64,000 nucleotides of DNA from Thozetella sp. PMI_491 (lineage: Eukaryota > Ascomycota > Sordariomycetes > Chaetosphaeriales > Chaetosphaeriaceae). The stretch lies in assembly GCA_021432635.1 (NCBI GenBank), contig MU270034.1, positions 368,321-432,320 of the forward strand, written 5' to 3'. Below, in pieces: positions 32,614 through 44,375 of this stretch (the first letter of the stretch is position 1; each line of letters begins with the position of its first letter). The position numbers and the translations under genes are program-made. The notes beneath the pieces are model-generated. The model was not told where the DNA came from, searched no databases, and was given only the letters and a program-made list of their open reading frames with translations.

Positions 32614-35170
32614 ATCTCATTTGCTTTTCGAGCTTATGCTGAGCCACGGATGCGGCAAGGATAAGGCTCTGCAAGCCCTAAGTGGCTGTATCTATTAATG
32701 TAGATCAATTATGATTATTACTGTACTTTTGCTGTGCTTAGAGATACCAGGTATGGTATTTACTATGTGGATTGACGGGTTTTCATTTCTTCTGTGTGCA
32801 CAGCCCAACTTTTGAGGCTTGCTAAAGATAAATTTCCTTGCATACACTAGCTATATAGAGCTATATTATAACTTAGTTAGTAAACCTTCTTTATTATAAC
32901 TAGAGCACCTCTTGCTTTTGTTGGTTTTTGCTACAGTCCCCTGCTCTAGATTAGTAGCGATATAGGTGGTTATTGCTATAGTACGCTATATTCCTTATTA
33001 TACCAGGAGAATCAATTAGAATCTAGACCTTAAGGTCACTAAGGAGTTTTAATCCGTCTCTAGATTACTTCTTACAAAGAAAGGTAAATTATCATTAGCA
33101 AGTCACGAAACCTAGGCAGGCTATCTGCAAACTAAAAATATACTGGCAGATCCATACGGTAGTTACCTTACTATGCCCGATATATCTATATTTAACTCGA
33201 CATCCCTAAAGACAGCGACAGTCTAGTAATAATAAGCACCAAGATCTACTTTGACAGATGCGATCACCCAACGTCACGGAGCCTCATCCCGGACTGTCAC
33301 GTGCTGCGCACATCAAGATTAACGGGTGCCTCACGACGATCGCAATAAGGTTTAGCTACAATACCTGCCCGCCTAGATAATCAAGACTAACAACGGCTAA
33401 GAGTTATTATAACGAATTAATTCAGCTAGTGACCTAACGATGACGAAATATTGACAGCATTGAACTCAAGTCTACGGCTCAGGCTTATTCTACTTGCAGC
33501 CCTCCAATTGTAAATCTTTCAAGAATAAAATACAAAATATCAATTAATAGACAGCTTAGACAGGGCATTAAGCCAGTGCTAAACTGTAGCTTACTGAGGC
33601 GCCCAACCCTCGATGTCCACCATCTTGGCCTACGTACTGCTTCACTTCTGTTTGGCTTTGAGACATATTTTGACCTCGCACTTTCTGTCCCTCGGCTTGG
33701 GTGTTTGGCAATAATCAAAGATAAATGAATTTATGCTTAACCTCAATTTTCTCTTCTAACGTCAAAATGTGTTATCTTGGAAAATGTACAATATGCTGGA
33801 ATTGTTACAGACACTCCGTGCGGCGCTAAAGACGACTGGATCCCTTCCCGTCGGAGAACTAAATACCTAGTCCTATCCCCACGAGAACTACACCTTTGAA
33901 ACTTCAGAAACTTTTCCATACCTTGAATCAGAGCCGCTACGGCACTTATCTAAATATTTTTCAAGGTATACTCGCAGTACTATAGATATATTTTGTAGTA
34001 ATAGGCAAGGTTCGGAATCTTCCTGGTGTACTAATAAGGCTGTAAAGCGGAGATGATCCGCCGCCTATCTATACGCCTTGTCGTCAGAGTACTTAACTGT
34101 GGGCTGAAATTGGCAATCGGAGGTATGAATGTTCGTCGTAGGGGTCCACTGATCAATCGAACTCTAAAAGTCCCAGTTAGATGAAGTTACTTCGAAGCTA
34201 AGTAACGGCTATTTTCCGGACTGCAGAAGCCCCCCCCCTTTACAAGTCAAGTTGCCCAATAAAAGATTAAAAATAAGCTAAATTTAACTAACTTCGCGTG
34301 TATCATCCCTGTAAGATATAAGAGGCTTATGGCTAGCTCAAAAATCATCCCTGGATCGACATAGTGAGACATCCTCGCTAAGCATCCATTTAAAAGGTTT
34401 ATCCATTTGACGGCTAACTCTAACTTCCTAGCTCTCACTAGGAGGATGCCCTAAAACCTTAACGATGTGAAACTCCTCATTAACACTGAATTACAAAGAC
34501 AAGGTGATGCTATACTAATTTTACATGGCTAGACTGAATTCCGTCACTCTGTATGTCTTATAATCCTCGTATCCCTGACATTAGCCGAACGAGAGGGGCT
34601 CTGCCTAAAAAATATTACTTTCATCTGCCAATTCTAAACAAGCACTAACCCGAGTTCTTTTGCACGTTGGGGGATAGATGGCTTCCTCCATGTCTTAAAT
34701 GGGGGAATTCTCTCAACTTGACGATGTGAACTTTCAGCTACCCTTACGATCAGCCCAGAGATATATCTTTCTAAAGTCTCTAATAGACTTGCTACTTCAA
34801 TATTCTATTAGTAATTCTGAAGGCCTCAGGTCTTCAAGAAGTTAATTTAGAGTTAGGGTAGCCTATGTCGTCGGTTAGAGGAAGTATATGTATAGCAATA
34901 CATTCTGAGACGCTGTGTCGATCACCAAGGTGTTTAAGGCTGCGCCTAACTCATTTAGTAATAGCTGACACATCTCTCTCAGCTGGTTTCTAACTATAGG
35001 ATAAGTGGTAAGCAGTTGATTTAGAGGCTTGCATCTAATATAAATACCTGGTCTGCCCGCGGCGTTCTCCGCTCTCATCACCACTACCACCACCACCACT
35101 TCTAGTACTATTGGCTCTTGCAATATCAAGATTCACCTTTCTAACTTTAATTTTGATAACACAAGGAATC
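32614..35170. other. AT-rich gene-poor stretch
   Basis: About 2.5 kb of mostly AT-rich DNA with no supportable gene. Frames such as 33485-33718 and 34247-34438 are short and unsupported. A CAC/CCA triplet run occurs near 35077-35100, just before the small secreted protein gene. Confidence 0.55.
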
Positions 35171-35640
35171 ATGCAGTTAACCGACTTTCTCGCAGTCCTC
35201 GCTTTGGTGGCTCCTGCGGTCGCTCAGAAGGAGGTGGTAAGCACTCTAGTATCTCTCTCTTAAGAAATACATGTACTCACTAGTAATAGCTTGCCACAAT
35301 CTCGGGTGTAGGCGGGGTAAAACATCGGATCAGGATTCCTGGGCGATGCTATGATCTAATACAGGGCGTGTGAGTTTGTCACGATACTGAATTTATGATC
35401 GCACATGTTAACACGACAACTAGTGCTCACATTGTTTCTGACATCGAAATAAAACCCGACGGTGTGAAGTACTGTCAACTATTTACGTAAGATTATCCAC
35501 GTCTACTTTCTATTCCACTGCTAATGGCATACAGGAAAAAGAGGTGCCTGGAACCCATTGGACCTCCATTCAACCAAAAGAATCAGGGCCCCATTGATAA
35601 GCAACACAGTAATTCTCTCTCCGTCAAGTGCGAGCCTTGA
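35171..35640 (+). CDS. Small secreted cysteine-containing protein (candidate effector)
   Basis: Four short exons (35171-35236, 35290-35369, 35424-35486, 35535-35640) join in phase to a 104-residue protein. Exon 1 encodes a textbook signal peptide, MQLTDFLAVLALVAPAVA. The mature part of about 86 residues has four cysteines (in PGRCYDL, KYCQLF, KKRCLEP and the final KCEP), enough for two disulphides. The introns are 48-54 nt with good donors (GTAAGC, GTGAGT, GTAAGA) and TAG/CAG acceptors. Each exon is too short to be seen as a long open frame, so the gene is easy to miss. I recognise no family. The features fit a secreted effector-like or antimicrobial-type peptide; function unknown. It sits in AT-rich DNA next to broken genes, a usual place for such genes. 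Confidence 0.72.
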
Positions 35641-36123
35641 AACTCTTTAGAGAACGACGGGGAGGGCGGAGATGATTAAAAATGGCCGACATACCTCGTG
35701 CGCAAATCTTGAAGGTGGTGACGTACACCGAATACGACTTTTGAGAGTCCTTGGTATAGGTTTTCCCCAGCTTATCTTCCTACTCATAGATCTCTATAGG
35801 TTTTACTATACGATATGCCAGTAGAGATTTTATATTAAATTCTTAGTACAATATATAATAAAAGGTACTCCCCTAAATTCCTTATAGCTACATAAAAATC
35901 GCCGAGAGGTTTCAGAATTTAAGAAGCAAGACAAGAGTTTAAAATGGAGGAATAGAATACATTAATCAAAGTTAGGCAAGGACATAGTTTATATTTACAC
36001 AAGATAGGATAACTTTTACAAGGCTTTCTAAAAGCTAAATACAATTACAAGGTCACGCAAGCCATATTCTGAGACCTACCTTCTCGGAAGGACTTCAAGA
36101 TCCTGCTCGGGAGGATCCGTCAT

Positions 36124-36639
36124 GTGTCGATGTTGCGGTGCCAGTCGAACTATAAGTGTAGTAGTCGAATCCACCACGATGCGTTGACCAAGGCACAGAT
36201 TCTGCTGACGAGTTCTCAATATGGTGAATCACATCCCGTCTTGTCGGCTCAGCAGATATTGCGGTTGGCGGCCGCAGTACAATACCTATCTCCAAACGAA
36301 GTAATTTCCGGTCTTAGTCAACATCATCACAACATCATGGAAAGCATGGTCGAGTCAGCGATCAACAGAGTCACTACGAATGACGCATTGCTAGGCACCC
36401 TAGAAGGCGTTGAGAATATCATCTTAGAATCCTATCATCACATTGACAATGGAAACATCCGACAAGCATGGGTTACTATGCGTCGAGCTGTGACGGCAGC
36501 GCAACTGCTGGGCTTGGATTTACCCGGCCACTATCGCTTTAAAGTCATCAGCTTAGAGAACGAGCTAGATTCTGAGTCCATATGGGTTTTTATCGTATCC
36601 CTGGAGCGCTCCCTGTCGCTCCCTGCATCAAAGCGGTAA
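36124..36639 (+). pseudogene. Fragment of a fungal transcription factor (fungal_trans domain)
   Basis: An open stretch of about 171 codons. It resembles the middle of fungal_trans-type regulators: a block QAWVTMRRAVTAAQLLGLDL followed by DSESIWVFIVSLERSLSLP, the usual 'RR..W.....ER.LSL' pattern. No zinc cluster precedes it and the C-terminal part is missing, so this is a truncated remnant. It is in the same direction as the transporter fragment 200 bp downstream. Confidence 0.55.
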
Positions 36640-36837
36640 CTAAGTAAAACAGGTAAACTCTAGTAGAATCTACGCTATTGCTATAGCCCGGCCAGGGCCT
36701 CCTTCGTCGGCAGTACGCTGGATGTGAGGGCGGGTCTCCTGAACGACCCTAATCTTTATCTTGGGTGAAGCTTCCCTTTATCGATATGGGGGTGAGTATG
36801 GATAACTACGTTCTGACCAAGTATAAGTAAAGTATGT

Positions 36838-37570
36838 GTGATAAAGCTTGACTCTTTAGAGCTAGAGGGGGCCGTAATGTTCTGGTGGGTATTCCCAGAC
36901 GCTCCGCAAAATATTCAAGGATTTTCCGAAGAGGAGCGCCATCTGCTGATGAAGCGTATACGTGGGAACAACGCCGACGCGGAGAATAAGACATTCAAGC
37001 CCTACCAGGTTCTCGAAGCGTTTAAGGACTATCAGCTCTGGGGAGTGTCGGTCTTGTCCGTTCTAACCTGCACGGGTTCTGGTGCTGTTACTACCTTCGC
37101 CCCTATAGTATTCAACGGCATGGAGTTTAAGGTTTTCGAATCAATGCCCCTCAACGTTCCAATTAGAGGGTAGCATTCATTTGCATACTCGGATTAGGCT
37201 ATCTAAGCAAAAATATTCCGAACGCCCGGTTGCACATCACCTCCTGCTCCTGGTTGCCCATCATTTTAGGGTACAGTCATCTGTATGCCCATTTCAATGG
37301 CAACATCCTACGCATTTAAAGAAGTGGGAAATTATAATATTTCTGGCAGCTGACAACTCCCATCAAACCGCGCTGGGCGGATCTTCGGGTATTATCTGAT
37401 TAATTTTTTCTCTTCTGCCTGGCCGTAGTGTGTCGGTCTCGGCACTTCCAACGTGGCAGGGCACGCGAAACGACGGTCTATGCCGCGGTAACTTTCATTG
37501 CCTACCCTAGTGGTAGCTTGATTGTCCTCCATGGCTTGCTGTATCCACAAAGCCCTACCATGTCATGTGA
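36838..37570 (+). pseudogene. Broken MFS transporter (allantoate-permease-like)
   Basis: The frame 36838-37173 reads like the middle loop and following helices of DAL5/anion:cation-symporter MFS transporters: FPDAPQNIQGFSEEERHLL, RIRGNNADAENKTFKPYQV, and FKDYQLWGVSVLSVLTCTGS. After the stop at 37173 the family sequence continues in other frames (a segment like LGYLSKNI near 37195, then GTSNVAGHAKR near 37440). The gene is therefore frameshifted and carries stops. The first six helices are absent. Not functional. Confidence 0.7.
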
Positions 37571-38701
37571 TTGCCAGGTGTGGGGGCAGTCTGCCACACA
37601 TCTAGACAAATAAAGGGGAAACTCTTTGAAAATCACAGAAAAAAAAAGGAAAGAGAATTATTTTTTCTTCTTTTGGAATGGTCCAGCACAGGCTGATATC
37701 AGGAGGGTTAGTTACTAACACATTCGGAATGGCGGAAATGTTGAGAACAACTGACCTCGAACTGTGGGCCTTCGCATACATGATACAATTACTTGTATTA
37801 GTACGACGCTCTAACCAACTGACTGGAAGAGGGTTAGTACAAACGATGCGAGTGGAACCACATGACACTTACGCTACAAGACCGAATTGTTACGTCATGA
37901 ACAAATTCTAAATTATATAGAGTAATTTTAACCTTGGCCACACCCATCTCTAACATAGGCACTTTAAAATTCAATCTGGCTGTCCAGATTTGTACCCATC
38001 TAACAAACTAAATTTTGCACAAGACTCCCAGCTTTAACTATAGGAGTACTGTTTAAACTCAGATAACAGCGTGGTAGTCAAGATCTTAACTAAGACTAAT
38101 AGTTATTTATAAAATATACCTCTTTGTTTATAATTAGTTAATATTAAATCTATAGTAAGATCTATGTTTAAAATACTCTATTGTTTTTGCTTAACTTTAG
38201 CTATCTTTATTTTCTTCCTATTATCTCGATGTTCTTAATTTTCAATATGTTTTCAAATTTAATTACTTTGAATCTACTTTTAAATCTATAACTATTAATT
38301 TTAATTAACTAGATTTAAATAACATTCTACACAATGTTTACATATTTACAGACTGGGGTGGCACAGAACTATTAAAAAAACTCACAGTCTACTACAATGT
38401 GACACAGACTTATAGATAGTGTGCTTAAGCTCCTCAGTTATACTTGGCAAATATTTCTTTGTGAGCTGTGGTAGTTATTCTTTGCAATAGTTGCTGCACA
38501 ACACGACATTTCAGATTCCCTATACTGGTATGTGTGGCCCCTTTCTCCATCGTGCTGCTAAAGTCAAAGACATCCGCGTAAGGCTGAACTTTCCAGCAGT
38601 CTTTAAAACCATATGGGGCCCGAAGAGTCTCTATCCTCAATCCAAATGTCTACCTTCAGCTTCGCCCCCAAAGCACGAGGACATTGTATAAGCCGTGGCA
38701 C
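37571..38701. other. Intergenic, partly AT-rich
   Basis: No supportable gene. The part from about 37910 to 38400 is strongly AT-rich and repeat-like, without recognisable termini. Confidence 0.5.
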
Positions 38702-39480
38702 TCATACGTCGTAATCTCCCGAGTCACTCCATCCATCCATCCCTTCTACCTCCCGCATGAAGAGCATGGCATCCTGTGAAGTACCTTGAATACCCTTGGT
38801 GTGTATATTCTGAACGACCTGGTGCCAAATTTTGGCTTCATATGTGGCCTCATCCTCATCCCCGACATCGTTGACTCCTGCGGGCGAATGTGTTCTTAGT
38901 CGAGCGGCAATAGCATGGCTGATTCTGAAAGGTACACCTAGTGCTGAACGCACATGATTATTCATCAGCCTTGAGAGTTTATCAATGAGTCCAATAGCCC
39001 CAACGAGGAGTATCTGAACAATATACATGATGGCCGATTTGGTGTGGGATGGATCCCAGGCGCTCCATTGGCAACTTAAGGTCTTTCTGGGTGGAGGACT
39101 TCTGGAAAGTAAAGCAAGAGATCGAGTGCGTATACAATGCCGCCGCTATGGCACCCTATTGCGACGTGTGGTATCCCTAGATGCTTAGGCAAAGCAGCCA
39201 TTACTTCTGCTCTCATTTCATTAGCTTGAAATTAGAGGTGGGTAGACATCAATAGATTTGCGCCATAGCTGCCAAAACACAACTATGACAGGCAGTGAAC
39301 TTACTTCTTCATACCTCCATTCTTCGATCGGCATCGACAGCATCTGTACCGCCAGTGCCGGGCCGATCTATGGCTAAGACCCGGATCTTATGTCTTCGAG
39401 CGTACTATCTTGCGTAATATAAAGTAATCGTAATCCCAGCAAGGGACTGAGGAAGAGAAAGGCATTCTCTTGTTCGCCAT
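38702..39480 (-). pseudogene. Broken alpha/beta hydrolase
   Basis: On the minus strand, pieces of an alpha/beta hydrolase can be read in order. VLAIDRPGTGGTDAVDADR lies near 39330-39380. LGIPHVAIGCHSGGIVYALD lies near 39120-39190, with the nucleophile elbow GCHSGG. A C-terminal frame at 39028-38702 (WSDSGDYDV at the end) completes it. The middle piece runs into a TAA near 39090, and the next piece continues in a shifted frame. So at least one nonsense change and one frameshift are present, and the N-terminus is missing. Not functional as it stands. Confidence 0.6.
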
Positions 39481-39808
39481 GGTATCCGTAGTCGGAAAAC
39501 TAATTGCGCAAAGCTATCCTAACTGCAAAACCGAGAGATCTTGACGAAAATGTTCTTCAACAGCTGCTGAGTTTTTCGGGCAAGCAACAGGGCCGGTCAA
39601 TCGAGAAAGCCTTTACTACATCCCCAAGTCTTCCCCCGGCAATTATTGACATGACCTATTGCCATGGAGCACAAGCAGAGGCACACATAGCCCGGCCTCG
39701 GCCAAAGTCCGAAAACGCGCGAGAGGTGTCGGCTGTGCCTTGAATTATATACTTACCACCAAGGCTAGTATAGATATTAGTAACAGGAGATTGATACTAG
39801 TATATATC

Positions 39809-40396
39809 TTAGATTATCTTTAGTACTCTTCGCTGCCAACCATGGGTGTTAAACGAGTCCCGAGGGCCCATAGACGTACAGAACTCTCCATTTACAAAGC
39901 CGCAGACACTCGGAATGTGATACGCCACCAACCCAATCCGACGGAAGGTAGCCTTGCTTTCTGTCTCACAGAGAAGTAGCCCGCAGATGACAGGGTCATC
40001 ATCAGGGTCAAAGCTCTTGGTTTTCCATAGTAGCTGCATCAAAACAACTTCCTCGGGGCTATTCCCAAACAACGGTCTTCCGTTGAGGGTCGCGCCGTAC
40101 CCTCTTCCATCAAATTGTATTTTGCAAGTTCCCAGCTTGCAGGCGTCCATGCAGTTTCCCTCTAATATAATGAAGGAACCCTCCTTAACACCCATATAAG
40201 GATTTTTCCCACCCAGAAGTATCATATTATGATTAACTAGGCAACGGCTATGCCGATTCAGCCATGGTGAAGAAGCGATTGAGTCGTGAAGGACATGGTC
40301 CGCATCTTCCCAGGCGTACTCCACCCGGCCTTCCATCGACGCCCAACTCCACGACGGCGCCCGATAAGTTGCGGCCTCGCTATCACTCGAATACAT
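39809..40396 (-). pseudogene. C-terminal remnant of a HET-domain protein
   Basis: A 195-codon frame begins in TYRAPSWSWASMEGRVEYAW. This matches the 'YRAPSWSWAS' block found after the HET domain in heterokaryon-incompatibility proteins. It continues through a typical C-terminal region. No HET domain lies upstream in any frame I can join (the sequence toward 40540 breaks up), so this is a 5'-truncated remnant. Confidence 0.65.
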
Positions 40397-41566
40397 CCGA
40401 CACTACCAGGCGAGACAACGTGCCAATTGGTGAGCCAGCCCCGGGAACGGAAGCTCTAGTCCTGCTGAAATATCAGGCTGAGTGGGCCAATGTATTCTGC
40501 AAGCTGATCGAGAACCGTATCTAGTGATGGAAAGAAGACTCTGCGAAAGCATAGATTAAAGTAAGGGCGTGACGACTAAATGATAATCCATAGGTAGGAA
40601 TAAATAGTATTTAGTAGCTATGTCTCCTCTAGCTGAGATTTAGATGTTATCTACATCTCTTTGACTTATAATGGTAGCCCAAGTACCGCAGAGCGTGCCA
40701 CTAGGTATTGAGCCTATTACCTCGCTCGTACCATGAACTCTCTCGCAAGCTTGACATGCTTGATATCCAGGAATACGAATCCTTAAGCTACACTAGAGCT
40801 GACAATAACGTCCAACTGCTCTTGGCATTCTTATAGTATCAGCAACGGGCGTATTGCCACGGGTGTACACCCTAATGTTAATGCTGACTAGGCCACTAGG
40901 CCGTGCCTATACTCCCCTTCTAGTCGCGTACCCGTCGTCTCCCACAAGGATTTAATGGGCAAGTGTTAACAGACTTAATTAACAGGACAGGACAACGCTG
41001 TCCTTTCGCAGGCAAAGTCGTCGCAGGCGCTGCTCTCGGTACTCCGTAAAGTTGCAAGCAGGGACAGAAGGAATACGCTGCAGATGATTTAGTATAGGAG
41101 CTACAAAACTATTCCCGACGGGATAAAGGTAGAAATGCTTACATTGAGACCTACAGGCATCGCTAATAATATTGAAATGCGAACTAACATCCAAATCGCC
41201 ATTATGGAAGGCTGGTCGTAACTATGTACTTTACAAGTTATCGAATGGGATTAAAGAGCTGTGGTTTACTAACTTGAAGACTGCAAGGCGATGCCAGTTG
41301 GCGGGTTCTAGTAGCCGTTTGGGCAGTACTTAAACTTCCCAGCAGCCCTTTATGCCATACAGTCCAATATACACCTAATCTCGCGTCAAAGACAGTACAG
41401 CTCGTCCATCCGGTCTATGAAATCAGCCCGTGTCACTATCATACTAGCCTTAGAAATAGTTAGACCAATCCTCCAGAATGCAGATAAACTAGATGACTCA
41501 CATTCAGAGGGTAACGAGCATCTTTTTCTCTTTCGGTTCCAGGCCTGGTGTCTTTCTCCATTTGCT
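40397..41566. other. Intergenic, no gene seen
   Basis: No supportable gene apart from decayed HET sequence in the first 150 bp. Frames at 40979-41194 and 41386-41589 are short and unsupported, although the latter may be part of the decayed 3' end of the ankyrin gene. Confidence 0.45.
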
Positions 41567-43400
41567 TCAGTAGTATCCGGCGCGGCCAAACCTCCTTGAA
41601 CAGGTACTCAAAAGACTCTGGATTGCTTCCTCGAAGACGGAGCGTTTGGATTTCCTGGAGAATTTCGTCCTCCCGCCGCGCAACAGATACTCCGCCGATT
41701 CTTTAAGCATCGATGGCAATAACCGTAAGCGCGCTTTGCCCATATCTCGTAGAAATAGCTTCGATCTCCAGATCAGCACCCCAGTAGAGCAATTGGCATG
41801 CGACCCTCGGGCGTCCTTGGGTTACGGCTTCGTAGAGTGGAGTATGGCCTTTGGCCATGGTGTCTATGTCACAGCCAGCATCGCGCAGAACTTTCATGGC
41901 CCTGAGCGATCCTGATCTCGCGGCTCGGAGGAACACCGTAGAGCCCCCTTCGTTCTCCGCATGTGGCGACGCACCATACTTGAGAAGCATTTCCATAGCT
42001 GCTACGTGTCCTCCTTCCGCGGCGTAGTGCAGCGCAGTCATCAGGGATGTGATGCCTTGAGGGTCTCTGGCGGTTCTCATATCTACCTCAGACCCAAGGT
42101 CAAGCAAGGTCTCGATTGCTCGAAGGGAGCCGCACTGTGCCGCTAATTACATGCAACGCCGTCATATGACCATGAAGTTGGTTGATGCTCTGCTTGTCGG
42201 GCAGAAGACTGGCTACCAAGCTATCCAGTTGGAATTCGATCGCGTAATAAAGTGGTGGTCGACCGGGACAATAATAGACCACATCACGGTGGTACATCTG
42301 CTGCCATGACTGGTATACCCCAACGTGGGAAGAAGGGTTTGTGAACCATGTGAGCAGGCTTTGTAATTCTTCTTCTTGCTCATTGAGGCCGCGACAGTGG
42401 CGCAAGTGGTCTGCCCAGTACCGGCAAGCGTAATCATAGAATTCGTAGTTGCTTATTCTATTTCGCAATAATTGACGTTCTGCATGCAGATCATGCTGGT
42501 ACCTGTGAGAAGGAATGCAGATTTCCTGATTCCAAGCTCCGGTTAGCAGACAATAGATAGTAATGAAACCCTTACGAGAGGTCGCTTCATACCGGTCCTG
42601 CAATGGGACACTTGAAGTCATCAAATGCAATGTATTGCAAGCAGAGCTTAGCGCATTGGAGATGAATGCTATCCGGATCCATGGGAAATACCATAGCAAG
42701 CTCCGGATCCATCTTGCCGGATATGAGATACTCTTCCACCGAATAATGTGCTAGAGTCATGACGGTGACCTGCGTTCCGCGGAGGTCGGTATAGATTTCT
42801 CCACTAGTGTCCTCTGTGTGCAGAGTAACTAGACTTCCTAGGCAGGATGCGAGATCCCAAACGTCTGTCGCAATGCCAGATTCATCAAGGTATTGGTCTC
42901 CTTTCCGGATAGAGACTATTTCAGCGACTTGTCGTAGAGTCAGTGGCACTTTGCAGTGAATGAGCCACTGCAAAATGGATTTCATGGTCTCAATATCGCC
43001 TGGCCGCTTGGAACATAGCTGCCGGAGGATCTCGTCATAGGTCGCATACATAGAAGATGGTGATCGGTTCATTGCTTCTTTGATAGCTCTATCCGACCGG
43101 AGCCCGCAGATGTAATCCAGCTGCAACTTAGACAGCAGGATCCTAAGGATATCTGTATCAGTTTCTGCATCTCAATTTCCGCGTTCAATTCACTCACATG
43201 CCATCGGCCTTCTGTTTGAGATCCGACAACAACTCTGAGCGCAGGTCTTTATTTTTGATTTTCAAAGACCCGGCCGCAAGTCTTCGATCAATCTCTGAAG
43301 CCAGAAAAATCTCAATGTCTTCTTGCATGAAATCAGATACGAGTACGCTGTAGGAAGCAATGCTAGTTCGTAAGTTTCGCCTTCAAGTCTGTTTTTATCC
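41567..43400 (-). pseudogene. STAND (NACHT-like)/ankyrin protein, disrupted
   Basis: Minus-strand pieces give, in order: an upstream segment FMQEDIEIFLASEIDRRLAA and LLSDLKQKADGM (43340-43200), an intron, then the post-NACHT helical region (43126-42587, with YDEILRQLCS and the LAHYSVEEYLISG block), and finally ankyrin repeats (42107-41703, with TALHYAAEGGHVAAMEMLLK and HTPLYEAVTQGRPRVACQLL). These proteins are fungal NLR-like STAND ATPases of non-self recognition. Damage: a TGA at 42589-42587 in the continuing frame, and a frameshift at about 42140 between TALHVI and the following repeat. No P-loop/NACHT domain is visible upstream. A separate frame at 43575-43363 is of unknown nature. Confidence 0.65.
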
Positions 43401-43705
43401 TTTCTGCTTGCCTGTTAGCCATTGTTTTGGTCTCGGTGAAAATGTACCGGACTCGCCCATCCGTTTCCGTCATCACGACATCACCTTTTTCTATGCTCAA
43501 AGGGCCCAGTCCTATTTGGCCATCCGTCGTGATGGAAATATCCAGCAAACATGGTCCTCGCGCGCTTAAGCCCATAAAGTTGGCTGAAGATGGAGGTCCC
43601 GTGGTTTCCCAGCGCTCGTCTGTACTCGGACTTGCGGCCTCGTCTTGGCTTCGCTCCGATTTCTCGGGCCAAGGCGACTCTGGAGAGGCGGTTTCAATCT
43701 GTTAG

Positions 43706-44375
43706 ACGCCGCAAGAAACCCTGTCTATCTTTTCTCTGTTGACTCTAGAGCTGTAATTACACTTTATCACCATCTTATACAGTATTGTATCTAATATCTT
43801 CAGAATAACTAATACTTCAACAACAAAAAAGCTGCAAAAGTGAGCGACTGAATCCTCAGCTTCCAATGGCTAAACTAACGTCTCTTTCCACCTCCAAGCT
43901 ACACAAGTAACAAAGCCAAACAAGCTCGAATGACTCCCGGGCTGCCGCGAGATCGTGTCCATCATCTAGTTTAGAAATTAGATGAAAATTGGGGGTATGC
44001 TGTCATGAAACAAAGGCACTGCGCTTGCATGATCGCCACAGTCGCTACCCGGACCGAGGACACGAAGAGGGTTGTGCCGCCGTGAGAGATGCGGGGCCAC
44101 GAATGCTGTGCGAAGACGACGTCCGATAGCACAGACAACCTTTCATCATCAATGGGCATAACAAGACGAGGCATAGTTAGCTTTCGCGTAGTAGAATTCG
44201 GCGAGGGTTTCGGGACCCAGATCGAAATACCGGTGCAAATGGGCCGAAGGGGTTCCCATATACGATAATGAGGATCGCTGAAGCTGGTAGTGTAGCCGAA
44301 GAAGCTGCCAACTCCTTGTAGCTGCGAATGGAGACAAGCAACCAAGTTGAGCAGGATCTCCGGCGTTTCTGCCTT
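43706..44375. other. Intergenic, no gene seen
   Basis: Short overlapping frames on the minus strand (43971-44345) have no recognisable domain and may be decayed gene sequence. Confidence 0.4.

Noticed and set aside
34875-35129. 84-codon minus-strand frame with a Val run
   Set aside because: The run is a trinucleotide microsatellite, and the frame covers the promoter of the small secreted protein gene.
37428-37911. Plus-strand frames after the MFS fragment as separate genes
   Set aside because: The first part matches the shifted continuation of the transporter; the rest has no support.
40264-40524. 86-codon plus-strand frame
   Set aside because: Antisense to the HET remnant and its decayed 5' side.
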